Shown here: positions 47,084 to 56,326 of the stretch, piece by piece
Position numbering within the stretch: the first letter of the stretch is position 1
Layout of the letters: each line of letters opens with the position of its first letter
NCBI GenBank assembly: GCA_021774795.1
Contig: JAJFIR010000042.1
Span: forward strand, 145,227-209,226
DNA: 64,000 bases
From: Emcibacteraceae bacterium
GTDB lineage: Bacteria > Pseudomonadota > Alphaproteobacteria > Sphingomonadales > Emcibacteraceae
Reading direction: 5' to 3'
Translations under genes and position numbers: made by a program
The notes under the pieces: generated by a model
The model's input: the letters and a program-made list of their open reading frames with translations, nothing else
Told to the model about the DNA's origin: nothing
Database searches by the model: none

Positions 47084-48010
47084 TTACTTTCTCAGAGCCT
47101 CGGATATCAAATAGAGAATATCTCCGCCGAGCGTCGCGCCGGCAACCGCTGTTATCCCGCCAATGGGGTCGTAGGCCGGTGCAATTTCTACGAGATCACC
47201 ACCCACAATACTTAATCCCGCTACCCCCTTAAGAATTTTACGTCCGGTCATGACCGATGGTCCGCCGGAAACCGGTGTACCCGTCCCCGGTGCATAAGCA
47301 GGATCAAGAAAATCAATATCAAACGTAAGATAAGCTTTTTTATTGCCTACTCTTTTTACGATCCTCTCCGATACTTCGTGAGCTTTCATTTCATCAAGTT
47401 CGGTTGCGTAAATTATTTCGATATCATGCGTATTCGGGTTTGGTGTTCGAATTCCAATTTGTATTGAATGCTCAATATCAATCAAGCCCTCTTTGACGGC
47501 ATGATAAAACATCGTTCCGTGGGTATAATTTTCATCTATCCAAGTGTCTGTGTGTGCATCAAAATGGATCAGCGCGAGCGAGCCGTGTTTTTTAACATGC
47601 GACCTTAAAAGCGGAAGCGAAACAAAATGATCGCCCCCCATTGCAAAGCATGCCGTATCATTTTCAAGAATAGTATCCGCCGCTGATTCTAGCTCCGTTA
47701 CCATACGTTCCGGATATCCCGCGAAATTGCAAATGTCGCCATAATCAATTACAGTGTGATGTTCCGCAATATGATAATCCCAAGGCCAAAGACCGTATTC
47801 ATATTCACCGGTTAGTGTTGATTGCTCGCGCATTGCGCGGGGGCCAAATCTAGCCCCGGGCCGATTTGTCGTTCCCATATCATAAGGCACACCCAATATT
47901 GCGATATCGGCTTTTTGCAAATCCTTTGACATAGGAAACCGCATAAAACTAATCGGACCGGAGTATGCCTCATCCCACCAATTGTTTAACATCTCGTCAT
48001 CCTGCGCCAT
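47084..48010 (-). CDS. Ureohydrolase (agmatinase / guanidinobutyrase-like)
   Basis: A 308-residue arginase-superfamily enzyme. GGDHFVSLPLL, FDAHTDTW and TFDIDFLDPAYAPGTGTP carry all Mn ligands. The form resembles SpeB/GbuA branches. It releases urea from a guanidino compound such as agmatine or 4-guanidinobutyrate; the exact substrate is unknown. A neighbouring aminotransferase could process the amine product. Confidence 0.88.
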   Translation of the reverse strand: MAQDDEMLNNWWDEAYSGPISFMRFPMSKDLQKADIAILGVPYDMGTTNRPGARFGPRAMREQSTLTGEYEYGLWPWDYHIAEHHTVIDYGDICNFAGYPERMVTELESAADTILENDTACFAMGGDHFVSLPLLRSHVKKHGSLALIHFDAHTDTWIDENYTHGTMFYHAVKEGLIDIEHSIQIGIRTPNPNTHDIEIIYATELDEMKAHEVSERIVKRVGNKKAYLTFDIDFLDPAYAPGTGTPVSGGPSVMTGRKILKGVAGLSIVGGDLVEIAPAYDPIGGITAVAGATLGGDILYLISEALRK

Positions 48011-48075
48011 AGCTATAGTCCCTTTTACAGTTTCTAATCACCTTAATGAAAGAGCATATTTAGTTCAAATCATAT

Positions 48076-48207
48076 TTAGTTATCTTGCAATTCCAGCAAG
48101 CAATCAGTGGAGTAACCGCCGCACAAGAAGCCAAAAACAACCAAGATCAAAATAAAATATATGCACCGTTCGATGTACCCACAGGGACGAAACAATTCAC
48201 CTATCAT
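48076..48207 (-). CDS. Possible 43-residue single-helix membrane protein
   Basis: An ORF in the gap between two same-direction genes. Residues 15-32 (CIYFILILVVFGFLCGGY) form a strong transmembrane helix, with four to five Cys around it. The start codon lies 43 bases after the aminotransferase stop. The upstream GAGA is a weak ribosome-binding site. Could be a genuine microprotein of the operon or chance; protein-level conservation is needed. Confidence 0.3.
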   Translation of the reverse strand: MIGELFRPCGYIERCIYFILILVVFGFLCGGYSTDCLLELQDN

Positions 48208-48249
48208 AATATTATCTCAAATGATACTGCTAGTCCTTAATCCACAACA

Positions 48250-49461
48250 TTAATGATTTCGCATCATTATATTTTCAAAGAACTTAGCTAGTCTTGCGAT
48301 ACCGTCTTCGATTTTTTCATCGGATACAAAAGTGTAACAAAGGCGCATGCAGTTCTGAAGTTTACGGTCATGGTGAAAGGCACTTCCTGGAACGTAAGCA
48401 ACACCCTCTTCCGCCACCGCGCGGTCGAGTTCTTTGGCTGTGTCAATATGTTCTGGAAGCGTCAGCCAGATAAAAAACCCGCCTTCCGGTTTAACCCAAC
48501 TTACATTCTTTGGCATATATTTTTCGAGCGCACGAAGCATAACATCCCGCTTGCGGTGATAAACATCTATTGCCACCGCCGTTTGCCTGGCAACAAGACC
48601 ATTTTCAAATAATTTTCCAGCCATGAATTGCCCAATTGTCGACGAACATTGATCCTGACCTTGCTTGGCTAAAACAAGGGTATCTATTAATTGCTTTGAC
48701 GCTGCAACCCAACCAAGCCGCATACCCGGATTTAATATTTTCGACATGGTATTGACGAGCATAACATTTTCGGGGTCCAGTTCAGCCAACATCGGTGGTG
48801 CTGTGCCTTCAAATCTGATTTGCCGGTAGGCCGCATCTTCCAGAATCGATGTATTATAATCGGCCGCGAGCGCAACAATTTGACGGCGCCTTTCCTCAGG
48901 TATAGTCACACCCGCCGGGTTTTGAAAAGACGGGATTGTATAGATAAATTTTGCTCTTTTTCCTTGCTTCTGAAGATTTTCAAGCGCCTCAGCCAATGTG
49001 TCGGTATTCATACCGTTCTCGTCCAGCGGAATTCCAATAATTTCTGCCTGATAGCTTCTAAATACATGAAGTGAGGCCGTAAATGTCGGCGCCCCTACAA
49101 TAACTATGTCACCCGGATCGATGAGAACTTTTGCGATTAAATCAATACCCGCAATGCCGCCGGTTGTAACAATAACCTCGTCTGCATCTGTCTGGCGCCC
49201 CATTCTCGTGGTTTCTTTTGCAAGGGCTTCGCGAAAAGAAGCTATTCCGGCAATCGCACCGTAACCAAAAGCTTGTCGGCCATTGCTATCAATAATTTCA
49301 TCCGCCGCCATTTTAAATTCGTCGATAAGGTAAATGGATGGGTCTGGCATTCCGCCAGCCAAAGAAATAATTTCTGGCTGCTCGGAAAGTTTTAATATTT
49401 TTAAAATATCCGCATCTTTAGTGGCACTAACGCGCTTCGCAAATAGATCTTCCCAATTCAT
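48250..49461 (-). CDS. PLP-dependent class I/II aminotransferase (MocR-like / 2-aminoadipate type)
   Basis: A 403-residue fold-type I aminotransferase. ISLAGGMPDPSIY, TTGGIAGIDLIAKVL, YTIPSFQNPAGVTI and SKILNPGMRLGW with the PLP Lys near residue 237 are present. This resembles LysN/2-aminoadipate and related transaminases of the MocR catalytic type. First gene of a probable operon with the ureohydrolase, dioxygenase and pobA. Substrate unknown. Confidence 0.85.
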   Translation of the reverse strand: MNWEDLFAKRVSATKDADILKILKLSEQPEIISLAGGMPDPSIYLIDEFKMAADEIIDSNGRQAFGYGAIAGIASFREALAKETTRMGRQTDADEVIVTTGGIAGIDLIAKVLIDPGDIVIVGAPTFTASLHVFRSYQAEIIGIPLDENGMNTDTLAEALENLQKQGKRAKFIYTIPSFQNPAGVTIPEERRRQIVALAADYNTSILEDAAYRQIRFEGTAPPMLAELDPENVMLVNTMSKILNPGMRLGWVAASKQLIDTLVLAKQGQDQCSSTIGQFMAGKLFENGLVARQTAVAIDVYHRKRDVMLRALEKYMPKNVSWVKPEGGFFIWLTLPEHIDTAKELDRAVAEEGVAYVPGSAFHHDRKLQNCMRLCYTFVSDEKIEDGIARLAKFFENIMMRNH

Positions 49462-49545
49462 TCAATAAAACCTCACTTTAAATTTGATCTTAGGTAATAT
49501 TGCCATACATTGCTAGCTTGCATTTACTAACGAGTGGAGGAAATA

Positions 49546-49641
49546 ATGTCTGAATATGGCGTACGCAAAATAATAGCGCAGTCTTTAATTGCTATTGCCT
49601 CACCATCATGCAACCAGATAACAAAACAGCCAATGCCATAA
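49546..49641 (+). CDS. Possible 31-residue ORF with strong ribosome-binding site
   Basis: GGAGG at about 49536-49540 precedes ATG 49546 by 5 bases, and the frame reads MSEYGVRKIIAQSLIAIAS before stopping at 49641. No family recognised. It may be a leader peptide, a remnant of a decayed gene, or chance. The stop falls in the loop of a hairpin at 49628-49655. Confidence 0.25.
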   Translation: MSEYGVRKIIAQSLIAIASPSCNQITKQPMP

Positions 49642-49655
49642 ATATGGCAATGGCT
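49628..49655 (+). repeat. Near-perfect hairpin overlapping the 31-residue ORF end
   Basis: AGCCAATGCCATA and TATGGCAATGGCT pair at 12 of 13 positions around a 2-base loop. No T-run follows, so it is not a standard terminator. Might be a regulatory stem or the operator of a dimeric protein. Confidence 0.4.
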
Positions 49656-49756
49656 GTAAATTTTGATTTGCGTAGAATATTCATTGAATTTGGTCCCCAT
49701 ATTATGTTCAGCTTAATAAAAGAAAAATATAAGATCAAACCAGTTTTGAACAGCGA

Positions 49757-50350
49757 CTACCCGGCGCGGCTGATCGCCTCTTTTCCGTTATAAACCAGAC
49801 GTGTTGACCATGGGATAGGATTTCGTAGCGCATAATGTGCCATACACGCACCTTCCGCTTCATTTAATAAATCCTTGATACGATCTTCTGGTTCGGGGCT
49901 CTCTATAAGAACGTGTGTTTCAACCATATCACAACCACCATCAGTCATATGACCAAGATCACGCATATGACTTAAATTCGTTCTAAAACAAATTCGTTGT
50001 TCAAGCTTAAGACTATCAACCTGAATTTTCCGCGCCGTAAGAATATCAGTCAGATGCGTCATTAGACAAAACCCAATGCCAGCAGCAAAGAAGGCAAGTG
50101 GAGGGGGTGCCGTATCGTCGCCGACCGGTGGTTGCTCATCACAATATAACGTTACCGGGCTAAATCCCGGGATATTGACTTGCACTATACCGGTTTTTTT
50201 CTGTTTCGTGCTGGCCTCGGCCACCAAGTTAACCTCAAAACGGTACGGCTCAGGAGGGCGAGCTTTCGAAAATTCCGATAATTTATATTGTGTTGGATCT
50301 GGCTGTGCTCCGCCTAATTCACCTACATGAAAAAACTTTTCTTCCGACAT
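49757..50350 (-). CDS. OsmC-family peroxiredoxin-like protein
   Basis: A 197-residue protein with the two redox Cys of OsmC/Ohr: GFCLMTHLTDI and GACMAHYALR. The preceding PPPLAFFAAGIG segment is also typical. Such proteins reduce organic hydroperoxides with a dithiol donor, or serve as peptide-related carriers. It is divergent from an Lrp gene, 142 bases apart, which may regulate it. Confidence 0.85.
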   Translation of the reverse strand: MSEEKFFHVGELGGAQPDPTQYKLSEFSKARPPEPYRFEVNLVAEASTKQKKTGIVQVNIPGFSPVTLYCDEQPPVGDDTAPPPLAFFAAGIGFCLMTHLTDILTARKIQVDSLKLEQRICFRTNLSHMRDLGHMTDGGCDMVETHVLIESPEPEDRIKDLLNEAEGACMAHYALRNPIPWSTRLVYNGKEAISRAG

Positions 50351-50492
50351 TTTATTCTCTTTCCAGATTTAGTTAAATTATTAAAAAACATATTACTTCA
50401 ATTATTTTGGGGATACTCATCAAATTTACAGTTGAATGTACGGTTTTTGATGCTATTCTCCACATCATACCAATATTTTGAAGGATATCCCC

Positions 50493-50957
50493 ATGATTAC
50501 GGATCAAGATAAAAAGATATTAACTGTCCTACAGAAAAACGGACGCATGCCGATGGTCGAATTGGCAAAAGAAACGAATATGTCCGAATCCACTTGCATG
50601 CGCCGCACTAAAAGTCTGGAAGAAATCGGTGTAATAAAGGGATATGCTGCGCTTCTGGATTCCGAAAAAGCAGGATTTGACGTAACAGCGTTTGTTCAAG
50701 TAAGCGTCAATCAAAATACAGAAGCAGCTTTTGACAGCTTTAAAAATGCCGTTCGCGCTAGCCCTTATATTATGGAGTGTTATTCATTATCTGGACCATA
50801 TGACCATCTGATGAAGGTAGTCGCCAGAAGCAACAAAGAGCTATCACATTTCATATTAAAAACCTTAAAAACTTTCCCGGAAATACGTGACGCGCAAACA
50901 TTGTTTGTCCTTCACCAAGTAAAGCATTCTAGCGCTTTGCCTGTTGATTTACCGTAA
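50493..50957 (+). CDS. Lrp/AsnC-family regulator (second copy)
   Basis: Start placed at ATG 50493 (AAGGA upstream); the frame is open from TTG 50478. 154 residues: ITDQDKKILTVLQKNGRMPM begins the winged helix, LAKETNMSESTCMRRTKSL is the recognition region and the RAM domain follows. Related but not identical to the Lrp at 33195-33650. Divergent from osmC, so control of that gene is plausible. Confidence 0.9.
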   Translation: MITDQDKKILTVLQKNGRMPMVELAKETNMSESTCMRRTKSLEEIGVIKGYAALLDSEKAGFDVTAFVQVSVNQNTEAAFDSFKNAVRASPYIMECYSLSGPYDHLMKVVARSNKELSHFILKTLKTFPEIRDAQTLFVLHQVKHSSALPVDLP

Positions 50958-51001
50958 TTTAATGCAGTTATTACTTGATTTTCCAGCTCACGTTAAAAAA
51001 A

Positions 51002-52216
51002 CTAACCGCTGTTCATTGATGAAACTTGATGTCTTTCAAAAATAGTACGATTACTTGGCATAAAAACCGTAGCTATTAGCCCTTCTTTTACACCATTCTC
51101 AATCTTAAACCTTCCATCATGTGCTTCAACGTACGCTTTTACTAATGGCAATCCTAATCCAGTACCTTCATGGTTTCTGACAAATGCGCCATCAAGCTGA
51201 GAAAATGGTTTCAACATTTCTTCTATTTTTCCGTGTGGGATACCCTCACCTTCATCACGCACTACGAACGAAATTTCATCAAACTCATTTTGCTCTATCG
51301 ACACAAATACATTGGAACCTGTTGGTGAAAATTTAACGGCGTTAGAAAGTAAATTTATAAGAACTTGTCTCATCAATTGAATATCTATTAATAGATTGTC
51401 CATACAGTCGTGGAAACACTTTGTAATTTGAATGTCCTTGGATGATGCGCTTGTTGATACAATTCTTATCGCCTCATCAACGACATTTTCAGGTTCCTCT
51501 TCGTTCTCAATCAACTCATATTTTCCAGATTCAATACGTGACATATCCAGAATAGTATTAATCATTCCTAGTAAATGATGGCCACTTTTATTTATGTCAC
51601 CAATATATTCATGAACCGAAGAACAGGTTATATACTCATGCTTATGCTGTAATATAAGATCAGAAAAACCTATGACAGCATTCAACGGCGTCCTTAATTC
51701 ATGACTCATATTAGCAAGAAACGCAGATTTTGCGGCACTCGCAGCTTCCGATTCTGCTCGCGCTTCCCTCAGCTTTACGAGTTGCATTTCTGCATTTATC
51801 ATATTTGCCTGTAATAGCGTCGATGCAGATCCAACTCCTTTGTAATTTTCGCCTTCAACTACTATAAATCCTTCTTGTAATGCAGATTGGTTACTCGTAA
51901 CCAACTTTTTATTCAAAGCCTCTAACTTCATACTGTTCTTAATGATCATAGGGTTGCTATCCATTAAAAGTGTAACAGGCTGTTTACTATAAAGAGGTCG
52001 ACCAAATCGGTCGGCCAAACGTATTAAAAAATTCATCCTAATTAGGAGGCCGATTGGTTGTAGTTCTTTTAATACCGGGATAGCTAGTAAATCTGGTTCC
52101 TGGTTGAACCGGTCATAGATCTCCGCACAACTCTGATGTGCAAAAGCAGGTTCAACATACTGTGTTATTAAGCTTACCGTTTCTAAACAAAGCTTATTCG
52201 AGTTATCTTTTTTCAT
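51002..52216 (-). CDS. Orphan sensor histidine kinase with CBS-like N-terminal domain
   Basis: A 404-residue kinase without transmembrane segments. Residues 20-95 resemble a CBS domain (IPVLKELQPIGLLIRMNF, FGRPLYSKQPVTLLMD). A helix leads to HisKA with the phospho-His172 in ANMSHELRTPLNA. The ATPase has QVLINLLSNAVKFSP, DEGEGIPHGK and GTGLGLPLVK. No response regulator lies beside it, and no receiver domain is attached. Cytoplasmic ligand sensing through the CBS-like domain is likely. Confidence 0.88.
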   Translation of the reverse strand: MKKDNSNKLCLETVSLITQYVEPAFAHQSCAEIYDRFNQEPDLLAIPVLKELQPIGLLIRMNFLIRLADRFGRPLYSKQPVTLLMDSNPMIIKNSMKLEALNKKLVTSNQSALQEGFIVVEGENYKGVGSASTLLQANMINAEMQLVKLREARAESEAASAAKSAFLANMSHELRTPLNAVIGFSDLILQHKHEYITCSSVHEYIGDINKSGHHLLGMINTILDMSRIESGKYELIENEEEPENVVDEAIRIVSTSASSKDIQITKCFHDCMDNLLIDIQLMRQVLINLLSNAVKFSPTGSNVFVSIEQNEFDEISFVVRDEGEGIPHGKIEEMLKPFSQLDGAFVRNHEGTGLGLPLVKAYVEAHDGRFKIENGVKEGLIATVFMPSNRTIFERHQVSSMNSG

Positions 52217-52381
52217 TATTCTCTTTCGATAGAATTACAACACGAAAATAATGATTTAAAGAAGTTAATGCTTCCTAACTATACTATGAAGATTTTGTGA
52301 CATTTTTATTAAGCCTTCTCAGCACAGACAAAAATTTTAATCTGCATTTTAAGAAGAGGAAATCAAAATTACCTCGATAAT

Positions 52382-52927
52382 CTATTTCATATTTTTTCTT
52401 AATTCTGCCTCTGATTGATCATTCCAATAACCCGCGCCTAATTCAATAAACACCGATGTGTAAGGAAGAGTGAGATCAGTTTTTAGGATCAAAACATTAA
52501 ATAAATCACTGCTTTCATCAAGCTTTTTAATAATGTCTATATGTGGTAAACGCATCACAGTACGCAGGCCGAGTACCGCATTCAATGAAGCCCGATAAGC
52601 ATCTATACCCGGCGCGTTAATCTCTGGAACATAATCAAGCTCTTGATCTAAATATATGGTACCGCTTACATGTGGTGCTTTCTCAATCGCTACAATTACT
52701 TCTTTCACAACATCAATCTGTTTATCGCCCGTATATATTGTTTCAATTCCCGGATTACTCTGCATTGGGTAAGCTGAATCTGCGATAACGATAAAATTAC
52801 GGTGACCAAGGATAGGTAATTTTTGTTTTAATATTGCGCGCCAATCAGGCTCATTTACGTTCTGAGCATGCACAGGCATAGCAATTAAAGTTCCACACAT
52901 TATCAATAGGCTGGCTAGTTTAATCAT
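52382..52927 (-). CDS. Secreted RbsD/FucU-like protein
   Basis: A 181-residue protein. After a signal peptide (SLLIMCGTLIAMPVHAQ) comes LGHRNFIVIADSAYPMQ, with His42 and Asp50 equivalent to the catalytic residues of D-ribose pyranase and L-fucose mutarotase. Canonical RbsD is cytoplasmic, so a periplasmic version that mutarotates sugars outside is unusual. It ends the operon with the MBL protein (14 bases) and faces the divergent sulfatase. Confidence 0.72.
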   Translation of the reverse strand: MIKLASLLIMCGTLIAMPVHAQNVNEPDWRAILKQKLPILGHRNFIVIADSAYPMQSNPGIETIYTGDKQIDVVKEVIVAIEKAPHVSGTIYLDQELDYVPEINAPGIDAYRASLNAVLGLRTVMRLPHIDIIKKLDESSDLFNVLILKTDLTLPYTSVFIELGAGYWNDQSEAELRKNMK

Positions 52928-52941
52928 TTTTGACTCCTTTA

Positions 52942-53976
52942 TTATTTGGCCAGCACATTAGACTCTTCGAATTTGCCGCCGCCCTGCTTCTGTCGTTCAC
53001 CCACAATAATTTCATTTCCTTTAAGGGTTATTTCCATAAAGTCGTGCGCGACCGTTAGCGGCCCCTTGTAAATGGGACGGGTCCCTTTTATCAAATCATC
53101 AGAAGTCGTCCCCGGCGGAATGATGTGGGAATAGACCGCCATTTTTGGCTTCGCTGTCTCAAATACCTGCGCGGCTTGCGCCGGGGTCGAATGAACCGAT
53201 AAACTCACGTTCGCCAGATTTGCTTCTTCAGTGGCACCAGGCGACGGCACCTGAACCTCATGGATCAAAAGATCAACACCCTTACCCTGCGTATTTAATT
53301 CACTGGCAGGCGTTGACCGGGTGTCACCTGAAAACACCACTGAGTGGCCTTTATAATCAATTCTGAAGCCCAACGTTTCGCCGCGAAGTCCCAGTAACGC
53401 GCCGCTTTGGACATTAATTGGCATATGTTCCACTTCAAACGACGTGATTTTCAAACCGTCTTCTTCAAATATTACGCCGTCTGAAACTTCATCAATTTCA
53501 AGTTCAGTACCTGCTTTCGGCACACCAACCATAACCCTATAATCCACATCCCACTGGTATGCTTTTTTTATATTTTCCATCATATCCTTTATTCCGGTGG
53601 GTCCTTGAATTTTAAGCGGCACACGTCGGCCGAACAACCAACCACTTAACCAGACACTTGAAACGCTTACTGTATGGTCAAAATGAAGATGGGTGATTAA
53701 AACGTGATCCACACCAGAGATCACGTCAAATCCGCCTGCTTCAAATAACCTTTCCCGCATGCCGGGACCAGCATCAACAAGCAATTTATGATTTCCCGCT
53801 TCAACCAATATGCTTGGGCCGTAACGTTCAGTAGAGGGCCTCGGTGCCCCTGTTCCCAAAAATGTTATTTTCATAGTGTCATTATCAACGGAGACAGGGT
53901 TTTTCTGGGCAATTGACGTTACGCATTGCAACGAAAAAATAACGAGCATGCATAGAGCATTATTCAAGATTTTCAT
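52942..53976 (-). CDS. Secreted RNase Z-like MBL-fold hydrolase
   Basis: A 344-residue secreted metallo-hydrolase. THLHFDHTVS places zinc ligands at His96, His98, Asp100 and His101; FSGDTRSTP and VYSHIIPPG complete the site. The KITFLGTGAPRPSTERYGPS opening is typical of the arylsulfatase/RNase Z-like branch. Signal peptide core ALCMLVIFSLQCVTSIAQ. Cotranscribed with the RbsD-like gene, next to a sulfatase, suggesting sulfated or phosphorylated sugar breakdown. Confidence 0.8.
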   Translation of the reverse strand: MKILNNALCMLVIFSLQCVTSIAQKNPVSVDNDTMKITFLGTGAPRPSTERYGPSILVEAGNHKLLVDAGPGMRERLFEAGGFDVISGVDHVLITHLHFDHTVSVSSVWLSGWLFGRRVPLKIQGPTGIKDMMENIKKAYQWDVDYRVMVGVPKAGTELEIDEVSDGVIFEEDGLKITSFEVEHMPINVQSGALLGLRGETLGFRIDYKGHSVVFSGDTRSTPASELNTQGKGVDLLIHEVQVPSPGATEEANLANVSLSVHSTPAQAAQVFETAKPKMAVYSHIIPPGTTSDDLIKGTRPIYKGPLTVAHDFMEITLKGNEIIVGERQKQGGGKFEESNVLAK

Positions 53977-54053
53977 ATTTAAGTTTCCCTAATTTTTTTT
54001 AATGATATTCTTTATGCTATGGAATTAATATTAGTCTTGCAAGGTCATAATAA

Positions 54054-56192
54054 ATGAAAATTATCGTGCCTAAATTATTTATTATATTAAATTTATTTTG
54101 TTTAATGTCTTTACAATCATCCGCACAAGAAAATCCGTTAAACATTCTATTAATTACGGCTGATGATTTGAACTGGAATTCAGTGGGAGTTTATGGTAGC
54201 CCCGTGGATGATATTACCCCAAATATTGATCAGCTTGCGGCACAAGGCATTCGTTTTAATAATGCCCACGTAACCATTGCCGTCTGTATGCCTTCACGAG
54301 GTGTTCTTGCCACAGGACTTTATCCCCACCAATCAGGGGTAACAGGTTTTGTCGCATCAACAAAAGATAACCCATCAATCATCACTCTGCTGAATGACGC
54401 AAATTATTATACAGCGGTTCTTGCGAAAGATTGGCATTCTTCCCCCAAAGTAAACTCCCCGTGGGATTATAGACGCGATTTTGAGGATGAAGGCATGGGG
54501 CTAGGAAGGGACGCGAATATATATGCGCGTGAAACCAGAACGGTCATTCAAAATGCAAAAGAAAACAATCAGCCTTTCTATTTGATGGCAAATTCAATGG
54601 ACCCCCACCGCCCTTTTGTCCACAGCGCCCAGGAAAATGAGGTTTGGCCCGGTGAAACCATTGCCGAACCGTCAAGGATTTATGAAACATCAGAAATCAA
54701 AGTTCCTGATTTTCTTCCTAAAGTTCCCAAGGTAGAACAAGAAATCAAAGAATATTATAATTCTGTCAAAAGATTGGATGATACCGTTGGTTCAATCCTG
54801 GACGTGTTGAAAGAGGAAGGCGTCGCAGATAACACCTTGGTAATGTTTCTCTCTGATAATGGCATGGCATTTCCGTATGCCAAAACCAACGCATATTTGA
54901 ACAGCACTAAAACCCCCTGGATGGCTCGTTGGCCTTCGGTTATTAAAGCGGGGTCCATTGACGATACCCATTTGATTTCAGGTGTGGATTTTTTACCCAC
55001 AATATTAGACGCAACGGGCTTAGTTGAGCCATCGGGATCAAGCGGCCGTTCATTTTTAGCTTTACTAAAAGGCGAACCCCAACAAGGTCGGGACCTGGTA
55101 TTCACAACATTTCATGAAACATTCGCCAAAGACCAATTCCCCATGAGGGCCGTACAAGACAAGCAATATGGCTATATCTATAACGGCTGGCACGACGGTA
55201 AAACCAACTTCAAAAACGAATCCCAAGAAGGCCTGACCTGGAACGCCATGGTTGAGGCCGCTAAATCAGATCCAGAAATTGCTAATCGCGTCGAATTTTA
55301 TAGCCACCGCGTTGCGGAAGAATTTTATGATTTTAAAAATGATCCAGACGCGCTTAATAACCTGATTGATGATCCTGCCTACGCAAACCAGATAGCTGAA
55401 AAAAGAAGTGCTTTATTAGAATGGATGGAGAAACAAGATGATCCTATGCTTTCCAGTTATAATAAGCATATCAAAAACAAATGGGTCTCAATTTTCAATG
55501 GTAAAGACCTAGATGACTGGACCATAAAGTTTTCTGGCCAAAATATAAATGTCAATTTCAGGGACACTTTCCGTGTCGAAGACAACATGATGCGCGTCGT
55601 TTATGAAAACTACACCACATTTGATGATGCCTATGCCCACATTTTTTATAAAGAAGCCCTCTCCCATTACCGTTTAAAATTTGATTACCGGTTCACCGGC
55701 GAGCAAGTGGCTGAATCTGAAGAATGGAACATCAGAAACAGCGGCGTTATGTATCATAGCCAAGACCCCGACACCATGTATTTTGATCAGAACTTCCCCG
55801 CATCTTTGGAAGCACAAGTTCTTGGCGGTTTAGGTTTCGGAACCGGCCCACGACAAGGAGAGCGTCAAACGGGTAACATCTGTACCCCCGGCACCGACTT
55901 CCACATACACGGTGTTCTAATGAGCGAACATTGCTACAATTCATCTTCCAAAACATACCATGGTGATCAATGGGTAAACTTGGAAATCGAAGTACTTGGT
56001 GATGAAAGTATAAAACATTTCATCAATGGTGAACTCGTCTACGAATTTCAAAAGCCGCGTATAATTCCGGGTGAAGAAGATTCTACCGATTTTACTGTTG
56101 ATGCGGCACCACTAAAAGATGGCTTTATCGCATTACAAGCGGAAAGCCATCCCATTGATTTTAAAAATATAATGCTGATGAAATTGGATTAA
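54054..56192 (+). CDS. Sulfatase fused to a DUF1080 domain
   Basis: A 712-residue secreted protein (signal peptide ends at SSAQE). Residues 25-480 form a type I sulfatase: TADDLNW holds the metal Asp37/Asp38, CMPSR at Cys78 is the formylglycine site, MDPHRPF and LSDNGMAFP complete it. From about residue 480 ([18 protein letters not shown]) a DUF1080 concanavalin-like domain runs to the end. DUF1080 proteins hydrolyse 3-keto-glycosides, so the fusion links desulfation with glycoside cleavage or binding. Activity needs an anaerobic-type or FGE maturase, not seen here. Confidence 0.87.
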   Translation: MKIIVPKLFIILNLFCLMSLQSSAQENPLNILLITADDLNWNSVGVYGSPVDDITPNIDQLAAQGIRFNNAHVTIAVCMPSRGVLATGLYPHQSGVTGFVASTKDNPSIITLLNDANYYTAVLAKDWHSSPKVNSPWDYRRDFEDEGMGLGRDANIYARETRTVIQNAKENNQPFYLMANSMDPHRPFVHSAQENEVWPGETIAEPSRIYETSEIKVPDFLPKVPKVEQEIKEYYNSVKRLDDTVGSILDVLKEEGVADNTLVMFLSDNGMAFPYAKTNAYLNSTKTPWMARWPSVIKAGSIDDTHLISGVDFLPTILDATGLVEPSGSSGRSFLALLKGEPQQGRDLVFTTFHETFAKDQFPMRAVQDKQYGYIYNGWHDGKTNFKNESQEGLTWNAMVEAAKSDPEIANRVEFYSHRVAEEFYDFKNDPDALNNLIDDPAYANQIAEKRSALLEWMEKQDDPMLSSYNKHIKNKWVSIFNGKDLDDWTIKFSGQNINVNFRDTFRVEDNMMRVVYENYTTFDDAYAHIFYKEALSHYRLKFDYRFTGEQVAESEEWNIRNSGVMYHSQDPDTMYFDQNFPASLEAQVLGGLGFGTGPRQGERQTGNICTPGTDFHIHGVLMSEHCYNSSSKTYHGDQWVNLEIEVLGDESIKHFINGELVYEFQKPRIIPGEEDSTDFTVDAAPLKDGFIALQAESHPIDFKNIMLMKLD

Positions 56193-56326
56193 TTCTTTAA
56201 CGTAAACGCAATTATTCATATTTATGCTTTCAACCTTTGATAGCCCTTAAATATATATAATAGTAAGCCTACGTCAAACGGCAGGCTCTGCGTCGAAGTG
56301 AAGCAATAATAGCTCAAAATAATGAT

